A stretch of DNA of 64,000 nucleotides, from assembly GCF_028532725.1 (NCBI RefSeq), contig NZ_JAQKGU010000010.1, positions 62,001-126,000 on the forward strand. The letters are read 5' to 3'. Below the pieces are notes generated by a model that worked only from the letters and a program-made list of their open reading frames with translations, was not told where the DNA came from and did no database searches. The translations under genes and the position numbers were made by a program. Shown here piece after piece: positions 1-8,249 of the stretch (position 1 is its first letter; every line of letters starts with the position of its first letter). The DNA is from Desulfovibrio sp. Fe33. Its GTDB lineage: Bacteria; Desulfobacterota; Desulfovibrionia; Desulfovibrionales; Desulfovibrionaceae.

Positions 1-70
1 CCCTTTTCCTTCCTAAACTTTTTGGGCCGCTTCGCGGGTTTTCACGACGTTGTGTCGGTCTGTCGTCCGA

Positions 71-456
71 AAGTCGGCCATGTCGCGTTCGCTTGGCCTC
101 GCCGAAGGCGTGATAAGAAGCTTTGAAAGGGAGTCCAGAGGGGAAACTTTCCCGAAAGTTTCCTCCTCTGGCCGCCGGAGACATTCCTTTCAATCTTCTG
201 TTCTCAAGTCGGCCATGTCGCGTTCGCCCGGCCCCGCCGAAGGCGCGATAAGAAGCTTTGAAGGGGAGTCCAGAGGGGAAACTTTCTCGAAAGTTTCCTC
301 CTCTGGCCGCCGGAGGCATTCCTTTCAATCTTCTGTCCTCAAGTCGGCCATGTCGCGTTCGCCCGGCCCCGCCGAAGGCGCGATAAGAAGCTTTGAAGGG
401 GAGCCCAGAGGGGAAACTTTCTCGAAAGTTTCCTCCTCTGGCCGCCGGAGGCATTC
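71..456. repeat. Three tandem copies of a 135-bp repeat
   Basis: Copies begin at 71, 206 and 341, a spacing of exactly 135 bp; the third copy stops near 456. Copies differ by a few substitutions, mostly transitions. Each holds a near-perfect hairpin: the arms GGAAACTTTC and GAAAGTTTCC around a 2-base loop, with outer arms CCAGAG and CTCTGG. Because 135 is a multiple of 3, the array stays open in frame, but no start site or protein family supports coding. It lies just past the tmc terminator. Function is unknown. Confidence 0.85.
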
Positions 457-470
457 TCGATCAAAGGCGC

Positions 471-503
471 AAAAAAAGGCGGCTCCCCGGGGGGAGCCGC
501 CTT
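471..503 (-). terminator. Rho-independent terminator of the tmc operon
   Basis: On the minus strand a 13-bp perfect GC-rich stem (arms 476-488 and 491-503, 2-base loop) is followed by a run of seven T. It lies 20 bp beyond the tmcA stop codon, so it should end the tmcDCBA transcript. Confidence 0.9.
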
Positions 504-522
504 GTATCAGCAATGGGCAATG

Positions 523-921
523 CTACTTTACGTGGCATTCGCCGCAGGCGACGGGGCCTTTGCCTTCATTTTCGTGACAGCCCTGGCATTGCAGGTGGTA
601 GGCACGCATGAGCGGGGTGCCGCCATCGTCGCGGACTTCGGCGTGGCAGGAGCTACAGGGCTCGCCCTCGGAGGATTCTTCGAGGTTCTGGGTGCCGTCG
701 TCGTTTTTGGAGTGGTGGCAGACCACACAGTCGTCCAGGCCGGCCTTTTCGTTGTGGGCATCATGGACAAAGGGCACGCGGGGGCGTTCGAGCTTGGCGA
801 AGCCGTCGGCGGGCACCTCGGTCATGTCGTCCTGGGAAAAGGCCGTGGGGGCCATGTAGGCGACGACCAGCAGGATGACGGTCAGCATGGAGGCCGCAAG
901 CGTGAAGGTGTTCTTTTTCAT
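523..921 (-). CDS. tmcA: Acidic tetraheme cytochrome c3, Tmc subunit A
   Basis: Periplasmic type II cytochrome c3, expected to take electrons from periplasmic hydrogenases or formate dehydrogenases (via type I c3) and pass them to the Tmc membrane complex. The 132-residue product has a signal peptide or anchor at about 1-29 and four CxxCH heme sites: CVVCH 65-69, CSSCH 89-93, CQGCH 112-116 and CGECH 126-130. The mature part is rich in Asp and Glu, as in acidic c3. AGGAGG lies just upstream of the ATG. It is the last gene of the operon, 9 bp after tmcB. Family and context agree, so the call is firm. Confidence 0.93.
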   Translation of the reverse strand: MKKNTFTLAASMLTVILLVVAYMAPTAFSQDDMTEVPADGFAKLERPRVPFVHDAHNEKAGLDDCVVCHHSKNDDGTQNLEESSEGEPCSSCHAEVRDDGGTPLMRAYHLQCQGCHENEGKGPVACGECHVK

Positions 922-930
922 TGCGTCCTC

Positions 931-2250
931 CTAGACTTCCGGTTTTTCCATCAGTTCGTAGATGATGTCGCTGATGAACTTACCGTGCATCCCGAGATCA
1001 TAGTAACCGATGATGTCTTCGATGCCGCCGTGACAGTTGTGGCACGGAATGACGATGTCGTGCACGCCGGTCGCCTTGAGCTGTTCGGCTTTGACGCGGT
1101 TGCCGGTCATGCGGGTCTTCTTGAACGGCGGCCCGCAGTTGATGACGCCGCCGCCTGCGCAACAGCAGTAGTTGTGCTCGCGGTTGGGGGTCATTTCGAC
1201 CACTTCCTTGCACAGGAAGTGGACCACGTCGCGGAGCTTGTCCATGAGGCCTCGGCCGCGGATGATGTTGCACGGGTCCTGAATGGTCACCGGGTTTTCG
1301 TACTGGTGGGTGATCTTGATTTTGCCTTCGTTGATCAGTTCCCAGTAGAAGTCGATGGCGTGGATGACCGGAACCGGCATCTTCTTGTGGCCGAGCCAGC
1401 GGTTGCCCATGTCGTAGACGGAGCGGAAGGCGTGGCCGCATTCACCCATGACGATGCGCTTGACGCGCAGCTTCTGGGCGGATTCGTAGTGGGCGCGTTT
1501 GAGGCGGCCCATATTTTCGTAGTCGCCGACGAACATGCACATGTCCGAGTTGTCCCAGCCCGGATGGGAAGGCATGGTCCAATCCACGCCGGCCGCGTTC
1601 ATGATGGCCGCGGCCTGGTAGATGAGCTGGGTCCGGAACTTGGGTTCCGGGGCGATGACGGAGTAGTAGATTTCGGCCCCTTCCTTGTCCAGGGGGATGC
1701 GCAGGTCCGGGAACTCGTCGCGGGCCTCGTCCTCCTGCCACTGCAGGGAGTCGATCCACTCGTCGTCCTTGACCCACATCTGGTTCATGGTCGAGGCGTG
1801 GGAGTGGGCGGTGTCGCGGATGTACTGCGGGACCACGTCCAGCAGGTAGCAGATGCGGCGCACCATGGACATGATGTAGCCGGTGTCGATGCCGATGGGG
1901 CAGTAGTGGGCGCACCGTTTGCAGAGGTTGCACTCGGTGTAGGCCATCTGGGCCATTTCGTAGATGCGCTGGGGCGAGACCTTGCCCTTCTTGTCCATCA
2001 GCTCGTACATGGTCTTGCTAGCCTTGTTCACGGGCGAGTAGCTCGGATCGGCATCGTGGGACATGTAGAAGTGGCAGCCCTGCGAACACAGGCCGCACCT
2101 CATGCATGTTTCTTTGTAGGCCCGGAGTTTGGCGCCGGTTTCACCTTTGAGAGTCCGGTTGACCACCTCTTCGATTTTCTCGGTGGTCAGCGCGGCGACG
2201 CCTGCTTCAAGGCCGACGTCGGATATGATTCTGTCAGCAATGTGACTCAT
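931..2250 (-). CDS. tmcB: Tmc subunit B, HdrD-like iron-sulfur protein
   Basis: Cytoplasmic-side iron-sulfur subunit of the Tmc complex, related to heterodisulfide reductase HdrD and DsrK. The 439-residue product has two [4Fe-4S] ferredoxin-type motifs near residues 50-65 (CMRCGLCSQGC) and 108-120 (CNLCKRCAHYCP). Two CCG-type cysteine-rich blocks follow in the C-terminal half: one near CNIIRG and CCCAGGG, one ending in CHNCHGG, as expected for a special catalytic cubane. It sits between tmcC and tmcA. By analogy with HdrD/DsrK it may reduce a thiol or disulfide partner; the physiological acceptor is not visible here. Confidence 0.92.
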   Translation of the reverse strand: MSHIADRIISDVGLEAGVAALTTEKIEEVVNRTLKGETGAKLRAYKETCMRCGLCSQGCHFYMSHDADPSYSPVNKASKTMYELMDKKGKVSPQRIYEMAQMAYTECNLCKRCAHYCPIGIDTGYIMSMVRRICYLLDVVPQYIRDTAHSHASTMNQMWVKDDEWIDSLQWQEDEARDEFPDLRIPLDKEGAEIYYSVIAPEPKFRTQLIYQAAAIMNAAGVDWTMPSHPGWDNSDMCMFVGDYENMGRLKRAHYESAQKLRVKRIVMGECGHAFRSVYDMGNRWLGHKKMPVPVIHAIDFYWELINEGKIKITHQYENPVTIQDPCNIIRGRGLMDKLRDVVHFLCKEVVEMTPNREHNYCCCAGGGVINCGPPFKKTRMTGNRVKAEQLKATGVHDIVIPCHNCHGGIEDIIGYYDLGMHGKFISDIIYELMEKPEV

Positions 2251-2283
2251 TGTTCGTACCTCGCGTTACTGTGATGGTTTGGC

Positions 2284-2943
2284 CTACCAGTCATTGGCAT
2301 GGCGGACGCCGCCGAACTCGGAACCCATGTACGCCCTGGTGAAGAGGACGAACAGCGCGTGGCTCAGGCGGGTGAACGGGATCAGGGCGATCAGCAGTTC
2401 CCCGGCGAGTACGTGCAGGGTGGTCATGAACAGGACCGGGCCGACCTGATGGTAGGCCAGGACGCCGGTGATGAACGGCAGGGCCACGAGGACCAGGGCA
2501 AACCAATCCTGGCAACGGGTGACGCCTTTGACGTGCGGCAGGGCGAGGCGGCGGTACGCGAAGACCGCGCACCCGGCCAGGGCCACGAAGCTGATGATGT
2601 CGCCGAACTGCGAGGGCAGGCTCGGAAGGTTGATGCCGAACGCGGTGTTCCACATGACGACGTGTCCGCCCAGGAAGATGGCGACGAGCAGGAAGCAGAG
2701 GTGGAAGATGAAGGTCGTGACGGTCATCAGGGGGTCGGACTTCCAGCCCATGGACTTGAACGGAATCATCCACATCAGGATGGAGCGAAGTCCGTAGTAC
2801 CAGCTCATGTAGGCGATAGAGGAGCCGTCCTTGGCCTTGGCCAGTGCATACATGCTTACAAGACGGTAGATGGAGCCGAGGACGAAGACGCCCCAGGCGA
2901 CCCAGGCGAGGGGGCCGGTGACGAAGACGTAGAAATCAGTCAT
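2284..2943 (-). CDS. tmcC: Tmc subunit C, cytochrome b-like membrane protein
   Basis: Integral membrane subunit linking periplasmic TmcA with cytoplasmic-facing TmcB. The 219-residue product has about five or six hydrophobic helices, beginning at residues 8-28, and several in-membrane histidines fit heme b binding in the NarI/DsrM-like family. GGGAGGGG upstream of the ATG is a strong ribosome site. It lies 15 bp after tmcD and 33 bp before tmcB. Identity rests on the family resemblance plus the order of the whole cluster. Confidence 0.88.
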   Translation of the reverse strand: MTDFYVFVTGPLAWVAWGVFVLGSIYRLVSMYALAKAKDGSSIAYMSWYYGLRSILMWMIPFKSMGWKSDPLMTVTTFIFHLCFLLVAIFLGGHVVMWNTAFGINLPSLPSQFGDIISFVALAGCAVFAYRRLALPHVKGVTRCQDWFALVLVALPFITGVLAYHQVGPVLFMTTLHVLAGELLIALIPFTRLSHALFVLFTRAYMGSEFGGVRHANDW

Positions 2944-2958
2944 ATCTGCTCCCCTCCC

Positions 2959-4218
2959 TTAGAAGTTGCACACTTCCGCGACGATGCGGACGAAGCTGTT
3001 GTTCTCGATGGCTCGGATCAGCACCTTGGTCCCGTCTTCGCTGAAGATCGGGGGCCAGACGGCGTCGAAATCGCGCTCGAAGGACTTGCCGTTGACCAGA
3101 ATCCGGAACCTGCCGTTCTTTTCCACCTTGGCGGCGGCAGCCTTGGAATCCGGGGAGAACACCACAGGCCAGGCCATGTCGTAGGTGCCGGCCCAGGGAG
3201 TGCCGTCCACCACGATGCGGAAGTCCTCGTTGTAATTGGAGGCCAGAATCGCGCCGCGTTCGCCGTTGGGGCTGATCACCAGGTCGGACACGGTGGGGAA
3301 GGTCTCGTCCCAAGGGGCGTTGTTCACGCAGGCGGTGAACTGACCGTAGCTGGTGGCCACGATGGCCCACAGCTTGTCGCCGGAGGCGTCGTAGGTGAGC
3401 TGCAAACACTGGATATAGCGGGGTTCCCACAGGGTCTTGGCGTCCTTGTCCACGCCCCATTTGCCCGCCACGCGGACCGGAGCGGCCACGCCGCCGTCCT
3501 TGGGACAGAAGATCGGCTCCCAAACCTGGGTGTAGCTCTTGTCCCACGGCTTGTCGTCCACGGTGACGGTGTGGGCGTAGACAGTGGTCCGGCAGGTGGC
3601 GGCGACGGAGTCGCCTGCGTCGTTGAAGACCGGGTTCCAGATGTTGACGTAGCGGCCCTTCCAGGCCTCGCCGTCCACGGCCACGGTGTAGACGCCGCGC
3701 TTGAACCCTTCCAGGTCGGCAGCGCCCAGGCTTTCAGCCTGAACCACGGCGGCGGTGTGCGAACCGTCTTTGGCGAAGGCGGGCTGGTTGGCGTTTTCGT
3801 ACAGGGTTTCCCAAGGCTCGCCGTTGACGCTCATGCCATACTGTTCCATGGTTTTGGTCATGGTGGCGATGACGGAGCCGTCCTCACTGAACTTGGTGTC
3901 CCATACGTAATCGGTGGTCTCGCCCATGGCTTCGCCGTCCGCTACCAGGACCCATTCCATGTCCTGCTGGCAGATGGCGGTCAGGCGGCCGTCCGGGGAG
4001 AATTTCGGATACCAGATCTTTTCGAACGTGGCTTCCCATACCGAGTCGTTGACTCGAACGGTGAATTCGCCGTCGCCCACCTTGACGATGGCGGCGATGG
4101 TCTCGCCGTCAGGCGAGGCGTACGGCTCTTCCTGCCATTCGTGTCCTTCGAGAGGGGAGAGGGATTTAACGACCGTTTTTTGGCCGGGTTCCCAATCCCA
4201 AGAGGAGATTATTCCCAT
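2959..4218 (-). CDS. tmcD: Tmc subunit D, tryptophan-rich repeat protein
   Basis: First gene of the tmc transcript. The 419-residue product has no signal peptide or membrane helix and consists of about eight repeats of roughly 46-47 residues. Each repeat carries a Trp followed by a P-x-FS-x-DG-type turn (for example VVFSPDS and PIFSEDG), a pattern that suggests a beta-propeller. The TmcD family is described as Trp-rich and cytoplasmic; its job in the complex is not established. AGGGGG lies upstream of the ATG and a hairpin lies in the leader at 4241-4259. Confidence 0.85.
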   Translation of the reverse strand: MGIISSWDWEPGQKTVVKSLSPLEGHEWQEEPYASPDGETIAAIVKVGDGEFTVRVNDSVWEATFEKIWYPKFSPDGRLTAICQQDMEWVLVADGEAMGETTDYVWDTKFSEDGSVIATMTKTMEQYGMSVNGEPWETLYENANQPAFAKDGSHTAAVVQAESLGAADLEGFKRGVYTVAVDGEAWKGRYVNIWNPVFNDAGDSVAATCRTTVYAHTVTVDDKPWDKSYTQVWEPIFCPKDGGVAAPVRVAGKWGVDKDAKTLWEPRYIQCLQLTYDASGDKLWAIVATSYGQFTACVNNAPWDETFPTVSDLVISPNGERGAILASNYNEDFRIVVDGTPWAGTYDMAWPVVFSPDSKAAAAKVEKNGRFRILVNGKSFERDFDAVWPPIFSEDGTKVLIRAIENNSFVRIVAEVCNF

Positions 4219-4240
4219 AGCACCCCCTTGTGTTGTGACA

Positions 4241-4259
4241 CCGCTCCCAGCGGGAGCGG
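4241..4259 (-). promoter_or_regulatory. Hairpin in the tmcD leader
   Basis: A perfect 8-bp GC stem (CCGCTCCC and GGGAGCGG, 3-base loop) ends 22 bp before the tmcD start codon. It lacks a T run in either direction, so it is more likely a leader or mRNA-stability structure than a terminator. Confidence 0.45.
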
Positions 4260-4332
4260 CAAATAGTCATCCCGCCCGAAGGCGAGATCGTTCATTCAAC
4301 GCGGGGTCGTGTTCGTCAAGCGGCGTTCGCTT

Positions 4333-4427
4333 CGGGTCATCCCGGCAGGGGTCACAGGATTGCAGACGCCCGGCGGGGTCTGCTGCGCGCAGTCCGGCGG
4401 GTGTGACTGAATCCATGGGATGACCCG
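4333..4427. repeat. Large nested inverted repeat upstream of tmc
   Basis: Outer arms of 11 bp (CGGGTCATCCC at 4333 and its exact complement ending at 4427) enclose GTCACA/TGTGAC (4351-4356 and 4402-4407). Inside these lie a GCAGAC/GTCTGC hairpin (4362-4367 and 4378-4383) and a CTGCGCGCAG palindrome. The nesting gives a branched fold. It could be a structured leader RNA of tmc or a REP-like element; no known RNA family was recognised. Confidence 0.5.
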
Positions 4428-4889
4428 TTGCAGGGTTGTGAAACCCGTCTGGAACGATCTGCCCGGGGATCGCCGCCTATGACGATTTCGACGCCCAAGG
4501 ATTCGAGGTGGTCCGGCGGACAATGCCGCACGGACCCGGAAGTGCATCCCTTCCCGAAGTGCACCCTCGATTCCGTTGCTGATACCAGCTGTGGCCCTTG
4601 GTCAAAGAGACGGCCGGGCGGTAAATGTTCATACATTTCCAGGTATTTCCGACAGTCCGCAACCTCTTGGCCTGAGACAGAGCTATGTATAAGCACATGG
4701 CAAGAAAATAGTCCATTCTTTTCAGAGTTAAATGGGTATTCCAGACTAGTTCGGTTCGTTATTGGAGAGCAAAAATGAACAAACGGCTCTGGAATAGGCC
4801 GTGCGGCGGGGTTGGAAGGCGTTTCCTCCTCGTTAAGGAGGTTTTTAAATGAGTTCGTTGAGGTTTCGGCCCAGAAAAACGGCACGTGA

Positions 4890-4939
4890 TTATCATACTC
4901 GTCAGGTTTGAAAAAAAATGATAAAAGGCTATCCTGACG
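4890..4939 (+). promoter_or_regulatory. Interleaved inverted repeats (pseudoknot topology) before cytochrome c
   Basis: TTATCAT (4890-4896) pairs with ATGATAA (4918-4924), and CGTCAGG (4900-4906) pairs with CCTGACG (4933-4939). The two 7-bp stems interleave, as in an H-type pseudoknot, and end 46 bp before the cytochrome start. They could instead be two DNA operators. Confidence 0.35.
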
Positions 4940-4985
4940 GCACGAAATGGATATTTAACTGTTACGACGAGTTGTGGAGGGCAAT

Positions 4986-5291
4986 ATGAAAAAATTATTG
5001 GCTGTTTTGACCATCATATGCTGCTTCGGCGTGACCGCCGCTTTTGCCGTGGACGGCGGCGAATTGTATCGCACGCGCTGCGCCAAGTGTCATCGCGACG
5101 GAAGCGAATCCTCCAAGGCGGGCGGCGACGCGGTCCTGAAGGGACAATCCGCCCAGGAGATCGAGATGAAGCTCAAGGGTTACGTGGACGGGACCTATGG
5201 CGGCAGCAAGAAGAAGACCATGGAGCGCCTGCTCACCAAACTGTCGGCCGACGACATCAAGGCCCTGTCCGATTACATCGGCGCCATGTAG
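4986..5291 (+). CDS. Small periplasmic monoheme cytochrome c (class I, c553-like)
   Basis: Probable soluble periplasmic electron carrier. The 101-residue product has a signal peptide (about 1-21, ending AFA), one heme site CAKCH near residues 32-36, and a C-terminal helix typical of class I cytochromes (SADDIKALSDYI). A Met-rich helix near the C-terminus could supply the sixth ligand. The start at 4986 follows GGAGGG. It stands alone, divergent from tmc across a structured intergenic region. It resembles cytochrome c553 of Desulfovibrio, but the exact paralogue cannot be fixed. Confidence 0.85.
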   Translation: MKKLLAVLTIICCFGVTAAFAVDGGELYRTRCAKCHRDGSESSKAGGDAVLKGQSAQEIEMKLKGYVDGTYGGSKKKTMERLLTKLSADDIKALSDYIGAM

Positions 5292-5473
5292 GCCCGAGCG
5301 GCGAGGCTCCGAATCCCTCCGCCCCTGTCCGTCATCTTGCCTGCCGCCTCCTGCGGGGCGGCGGCGGGGATGACGGCGGGGGTAAATCCACGGCTGCGCG
5401 GAAGGCTGCCGATCTCGGTGCGGCCTCGCGGCCTCGGGCATTTCTGTTTGGCCGGAGCAGCCGTGATGTCGGG

Positions 5474-7066
5474 CTAGACGCCCGGAATAGGCAGCGTGAC
5501 GGTGAAGACGCTGCCGACGCCCACCTCCGACGAAGCCGAGATGCTTCCTCCGTAGTGCTCGACGATGTGCCTGCAAATGGGCAGGCCCAGGCCCGTGCCG
5601 CGCGGCTTCCCCTGTTCCCTGCATTCGCTTTGGTAGAATTTCTGGAAGATGAGTTCCAGTTCGTCGGCCGGGATGCCTTGGCCCGTGTCACGGACCTCTA
5701 TCCGGATCTTGTTCGGCGAGGCCTCGGCCGCGATCCGTATTTCGCCGGACGCGGTGTGCTTGTATGCGTTTGACAACAGGTTGAGGAGCAATTGCTGCAT
5801 TCGGTCCGGGTCGAAAGGCAGGGGCGGCAGCGTGCCCGGGATTTCCGTTTCAAAGCGCACCGATCCGTTGTTTTCGAACTGCGGCTGCATGGTCCTGGCC
5901 GCCCGTTTGATTTCGTCGGCAACGTTGAGCAGCGTGTCGCGCCATTCCATCTGTCCCGCCTCGATCTTATTGATGTCGAGCAGGTCGTTTATGAGTCTTG
6001 TCAGCCGGTCGCCTTCGACGGCGATGACTTCCAGGTTGGCCAGGATGAGGTCGCTCTTGTCCTTCATGCGCAGTTCCTCGGCATGGGGGGCGAAGTACTT
6101 GGAAAACGCCTTGTTCACCAGCTTCGAGAACCCGAGCACTGCCGCCAGCGGCGTACGCAGCTCGTGGGACGCCGAGGACAGGAAGGCTGAGCGCTGGTTG
6201 TCCAGGCGGACGAGTTCCCGGTTGGCCTCCCGCAGCTCCATGGTCCTGACGGCCACTATCTGTTCCAGTTCGTCGTGGGCTCGGGCCAGCAGACGCTCGG
6301 CGTTCTTGCGCTGGGCTATCTGGCCTTGGAGCATTTCGTTGTTGCGCTTGAGCATCCCGGTCTGCAACGCCACCTCCCCGAGCAGGGCGTTGTATTCGGC
6401 GACCACTTCGCCGAGTTCGTCGCGACTCTCCCAGACCAGGGGCCTGCGCTCTTCGTTGCGGGCGTTCTCCCTGAGGGATATCTTGAGCCGGTGCAGGGGG
6501 CGGCCCACGATAAAATGGAGGACCAGCCATGTGGCGGTCATGACGACCGCCAGGAGCACTCCCGCCGGTATGAGGTCGTCGTAGCCGCGCTGCCTGAGAT
6601 CGGCAGCGAGTTGGTCGGTATGGTATTGAACCTCCAGATTGCCGATGGTCAGGAGTTCTCCACCCACATTCCGGGTCAGCGGTTTCACGGCCGTCAGAAG
6701 GGAGTGTTCCGGGTGATCGTCCCCTTCGCCTTCCCGGAAGAGTTCCCGCCCTTTGGCGTCAAAGAGAATGATGCGGTGGAGGTCGTGGTTGTCCAGGTAG
6801 CTGCGCATCAGGGTTTCCAGCACGTCTTCCTGGAAATTCCATACCGGGCCGCTCAGCTCGGCGGCCTTGCTGGCCGTGAAGACTTCGAGCTGGTTCATGA
6901 GAGCGGTTGTGCCCTGCATCTTGATGCGGGCCGTGTAGAAGGAGAAGAGGATGATGCTGGTGGCGAGGAAGACCAGCAGCACCGGCAGCAGGATTTTCAC
7001 GCCCAGAGAAACGGGGAAGGCTTCGGGAGGGCCGAGCGGAGACAGATTCAGACGGCGGCGTGTCAT
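5474..7066 (-). CDS. Membrane sensor histidine kinase paired with a PhnD-like protein
   Basis: Hybrid-free histidine kinase of 530 residues. It has a first membrane helix near 20-42, a periplasmic sensor region, a second helix near 175-197, a HAMP-like linker, a coiled coil, then HisKA with the H box SHELRTPL and an HATPase domain with N box (LLNLLSNAYKH), G1 (DTGQGI) and G2 (GTGLGLP). The ATG at 7066 is chosen because the preceding gene ends at 7071 and the frame further upstream overlaps it. The ligand is probably presented by the PhnD-like protein. No response regulator lies next to it. Confidence 0.88.
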   Translation of the reverse strand: MTRRRLNLSPLGPPEAFPVSLGVKILLPVLLVFLATSIILFSFYTARIKMQGTTALMNQLEVFTASKAAELSGPVWNFQEDVLETLMRSYLDNHDLHRIILFDAKGRELFREGEGDDHPEHSLLTAVKPLTRNVGGELLTIGNLEVQYHTDQLAADLRQRGYDDLIPAGVLLAVVMTATWLVLHFIVGRPLHRLKISLRENARNEERRPLVWESRDELGEVVAEYNALLGEVALQTGMLKRNNEMLQGQIAQRKNAERLLARAHDELEQIVAVRTMELREANRELVRLDNQRSAFLSSASHELRTPLAAVLGFSKLVNKAFSKYFAPHAEELRMKDKSDLILANLEVIAVEGDRLTRLINDLLDINKIEAGQMEWRDTLLNVADEIKRAARTMQPQFENNGSVRFETEIPGTLPPLPFDPDRMQQLLLNLLSNAYKHTASGEIRIAAEASPNKIRIEVRDTGQGIPADELELIFQKFYQSECREQGKPRGTGLGLPICRHIVEHYGGSISASSEVGVGSVFTVTLPIPGV

Positions 7067-7070
7067 GGGC

Positions 7071-8066
7071 CTATTCCTCGTCCAGGCCCGTGATGGCGGC
7101 GTCGATCTTTTGCAGGCGGTCAAGCTTCTCTGTCTCGGAAAGACTCTCGTCGCGTTCCAACTGAAGACGCCGCTTATAAAATTCCAGTTTACGGACAGGC
7201 TCCAGTTGGGAGTTGTCCGATCCCTGAAAGCCGGTCCAGCTCCGGGCGGCCAGATTGGCCGTTTCGCGTCGCACGTCCGCTTCGCTTTTGCCGGGGCCGG
7301 GTTTGGCGTAGCCCAGGAAGAAAGCGCGGATGTCCGCCTTGAGGGCCGGATCAAGGTCCGAGCGGACCAGGATCGGGTCGGAGGGAATGAGCGGCGAGGT
7401 CCAGATGATCTTGATGCGCTGGTACCGTGCCGGGAACCTCGTTTTGAACCGGGACAGGGCCTGGCTGTTGCTGGTGGCCACGTCCAGCTCCCCGGATGCC
7501 ACGGCCAGGAAATTCTCCTCGTGATTGTGGTGGACCAGCCGTTTGAACGCCTTGTTCGGGTCAATGCCCTCGGCGGCGAACAGATAGTAGCTCGGAACCG
7601 TGTAGCCGGATGTGGAGTTGGGATCGCCGATGCCGAACTCTATTTCTGCGGAATGCGCAAGAACGTCCTCCTCACAGGTCCAGGGGGCCTCCCGGCGGGT
7701 GATGAGATGGGCGCGGTAGCCTGGCCCGTACTTGTTTCGGGTCTGGACCAGGACTTCGGCTCCGGCGCGGTCAACGGCCTCGATGGCCGCCTTGTTGCCC
7801 AACCAGGCGATCTGGGCGCGGCCCGTGGCCATGTACCAGATGACCCCTGCGTAGTCGTCCAGAATCATGGCCTCCACTTGGCGGTTCAGAGCTGTGGAAA
7901 GGTCGTCGAGTATGGGCTGCCAGTCCTTGAGCAGAGATTCCCTGGAATCCGTGGAAGCCAGTCCCATGACCAGGGGCGACGCCGGGGCTTGCCATGGCAG
8001 GAACAGAAGGCAAGCCAGGACGGTAAACGCCGTTCGGGCGAGCCCGGGGATGCTGAGCTTCTTCAT
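7071..8066 (-). CDS. PhnD-like periplasmic substrate-binding protein
   Basis: Exported binding protein of the phosphate/phosphite/phosphonate type (PhnD family), 331 residues. A signal peptide (MKKLSIPG to PASP, about 1-26) precedes the fold, which begins with the family-typical PLVMGLAST. It continues through the GNKAA and STSGY segments that usually form the ligand pocket and ends in a charged coiled coil of about 60 residues. No permease or ATPase gene is nearby; it is 4 bp from a histidine kinase, so a sensory role is inferred. The start at 8066 is the one giving a clean signal peptide. Confidence 0.85.
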   Translation of the reverse strand: MKKLSIPGLARTAFTVLACLLFLPWQAPASPLVMGLASTDSRESLLKDWQPILDDLSTALNRQVEAMILDDYAGVIWYMATGRAQIAWLGNKAAIEAVDRAGAEVLVQTRNKYGPGYRAHLITRREAPWTCEEDVLAHSAEIEFGIGDPNSTSGYTVPSYYLFAAEGIDPNKAFKRLVHHNHEENFLAVASGELDVATSNSQALSRFKTRFPARYQRIKIIWTSPLIPSDPILVRSDLDPALKADIRAFFLGYAKPGPGKSEADVRRETANLAARSWTGFQGSDNSQLEPVRKLEFYKRRLQLERDESLSETEKLDRLQKIDAAITGLDEE

Positions 8067-8190
8067 GAACCGTCCCTGATTGGAGTTGTGAAAACGGAGT
8101 CCTTTGTCGCTACAGCATTTTGCAAGTCCGGCAAGGACGGGGGCAGCGAAGTTTCGCAATTGTAACGGGAGAAAGTGAGGACGGCTAAGC

Positions 8191-8219
8191 AAAAAGGCCA
8201 CTCCGACACGGAGTGGCCT
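8191..8219 (-). terminator. Rho-independent terminator after the SIMPL gene
   Basis: Perfect 10-bp stem (8195-8204 and 8210-8219, 5-base loop) followed on the minus strand by TTTTT. It sits 31 bp after the stop at 8250. Confidence 0.9.
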
Positions 8220-8249
8220 GCATTGAGTCGTCCTGAACATGGCCCCCGA

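Larger units (their letters stand above)
4219..4985. other. 767-bp divergent intergenic region, no gene seen
   Basis: This gap separates tmcD (minus) from a cytochrome c gene (plus). No open frame in it has a convincing ribosome site, composition or family match. Its left part (to about 4430) is GC-rich and strongly palindromic; its right part (about 4690-4985) is AT-rich and should hold promoter elements. Structured elements at 4241-4259, 4333-4427 and 4890-4939 are listed separately. Confidence 0.6.

Noticed and set aside
71-456. CRISPR array
   Set aside because: The repeats are 135 bp, imperfect, directly adjoining and without spacers; no cas genes are near.
50-577. Open frame on the plus strand giving three near-identical 45-residue repeats
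   Set aside because: No ribosome site, no family, and the frame follows only from the repeat length being a multiple of three; it also runs across the tmc terminator and into tmcA on the other strand.
502-4266. Long open frames on the plus strand opposite tmcABCD
   Set aside because: They are the opposite-strand shadow of GC-rich genes with clear heme and iron-sulfur motifs; they lack ribosome sites and family matches.
4352-4885. Possible 177-residue gene in the tmc-cytochrome gap
   Set aside because: No ribosome site; the residue make-up looks random and it overlaps the structured repeats at 4333-4427.
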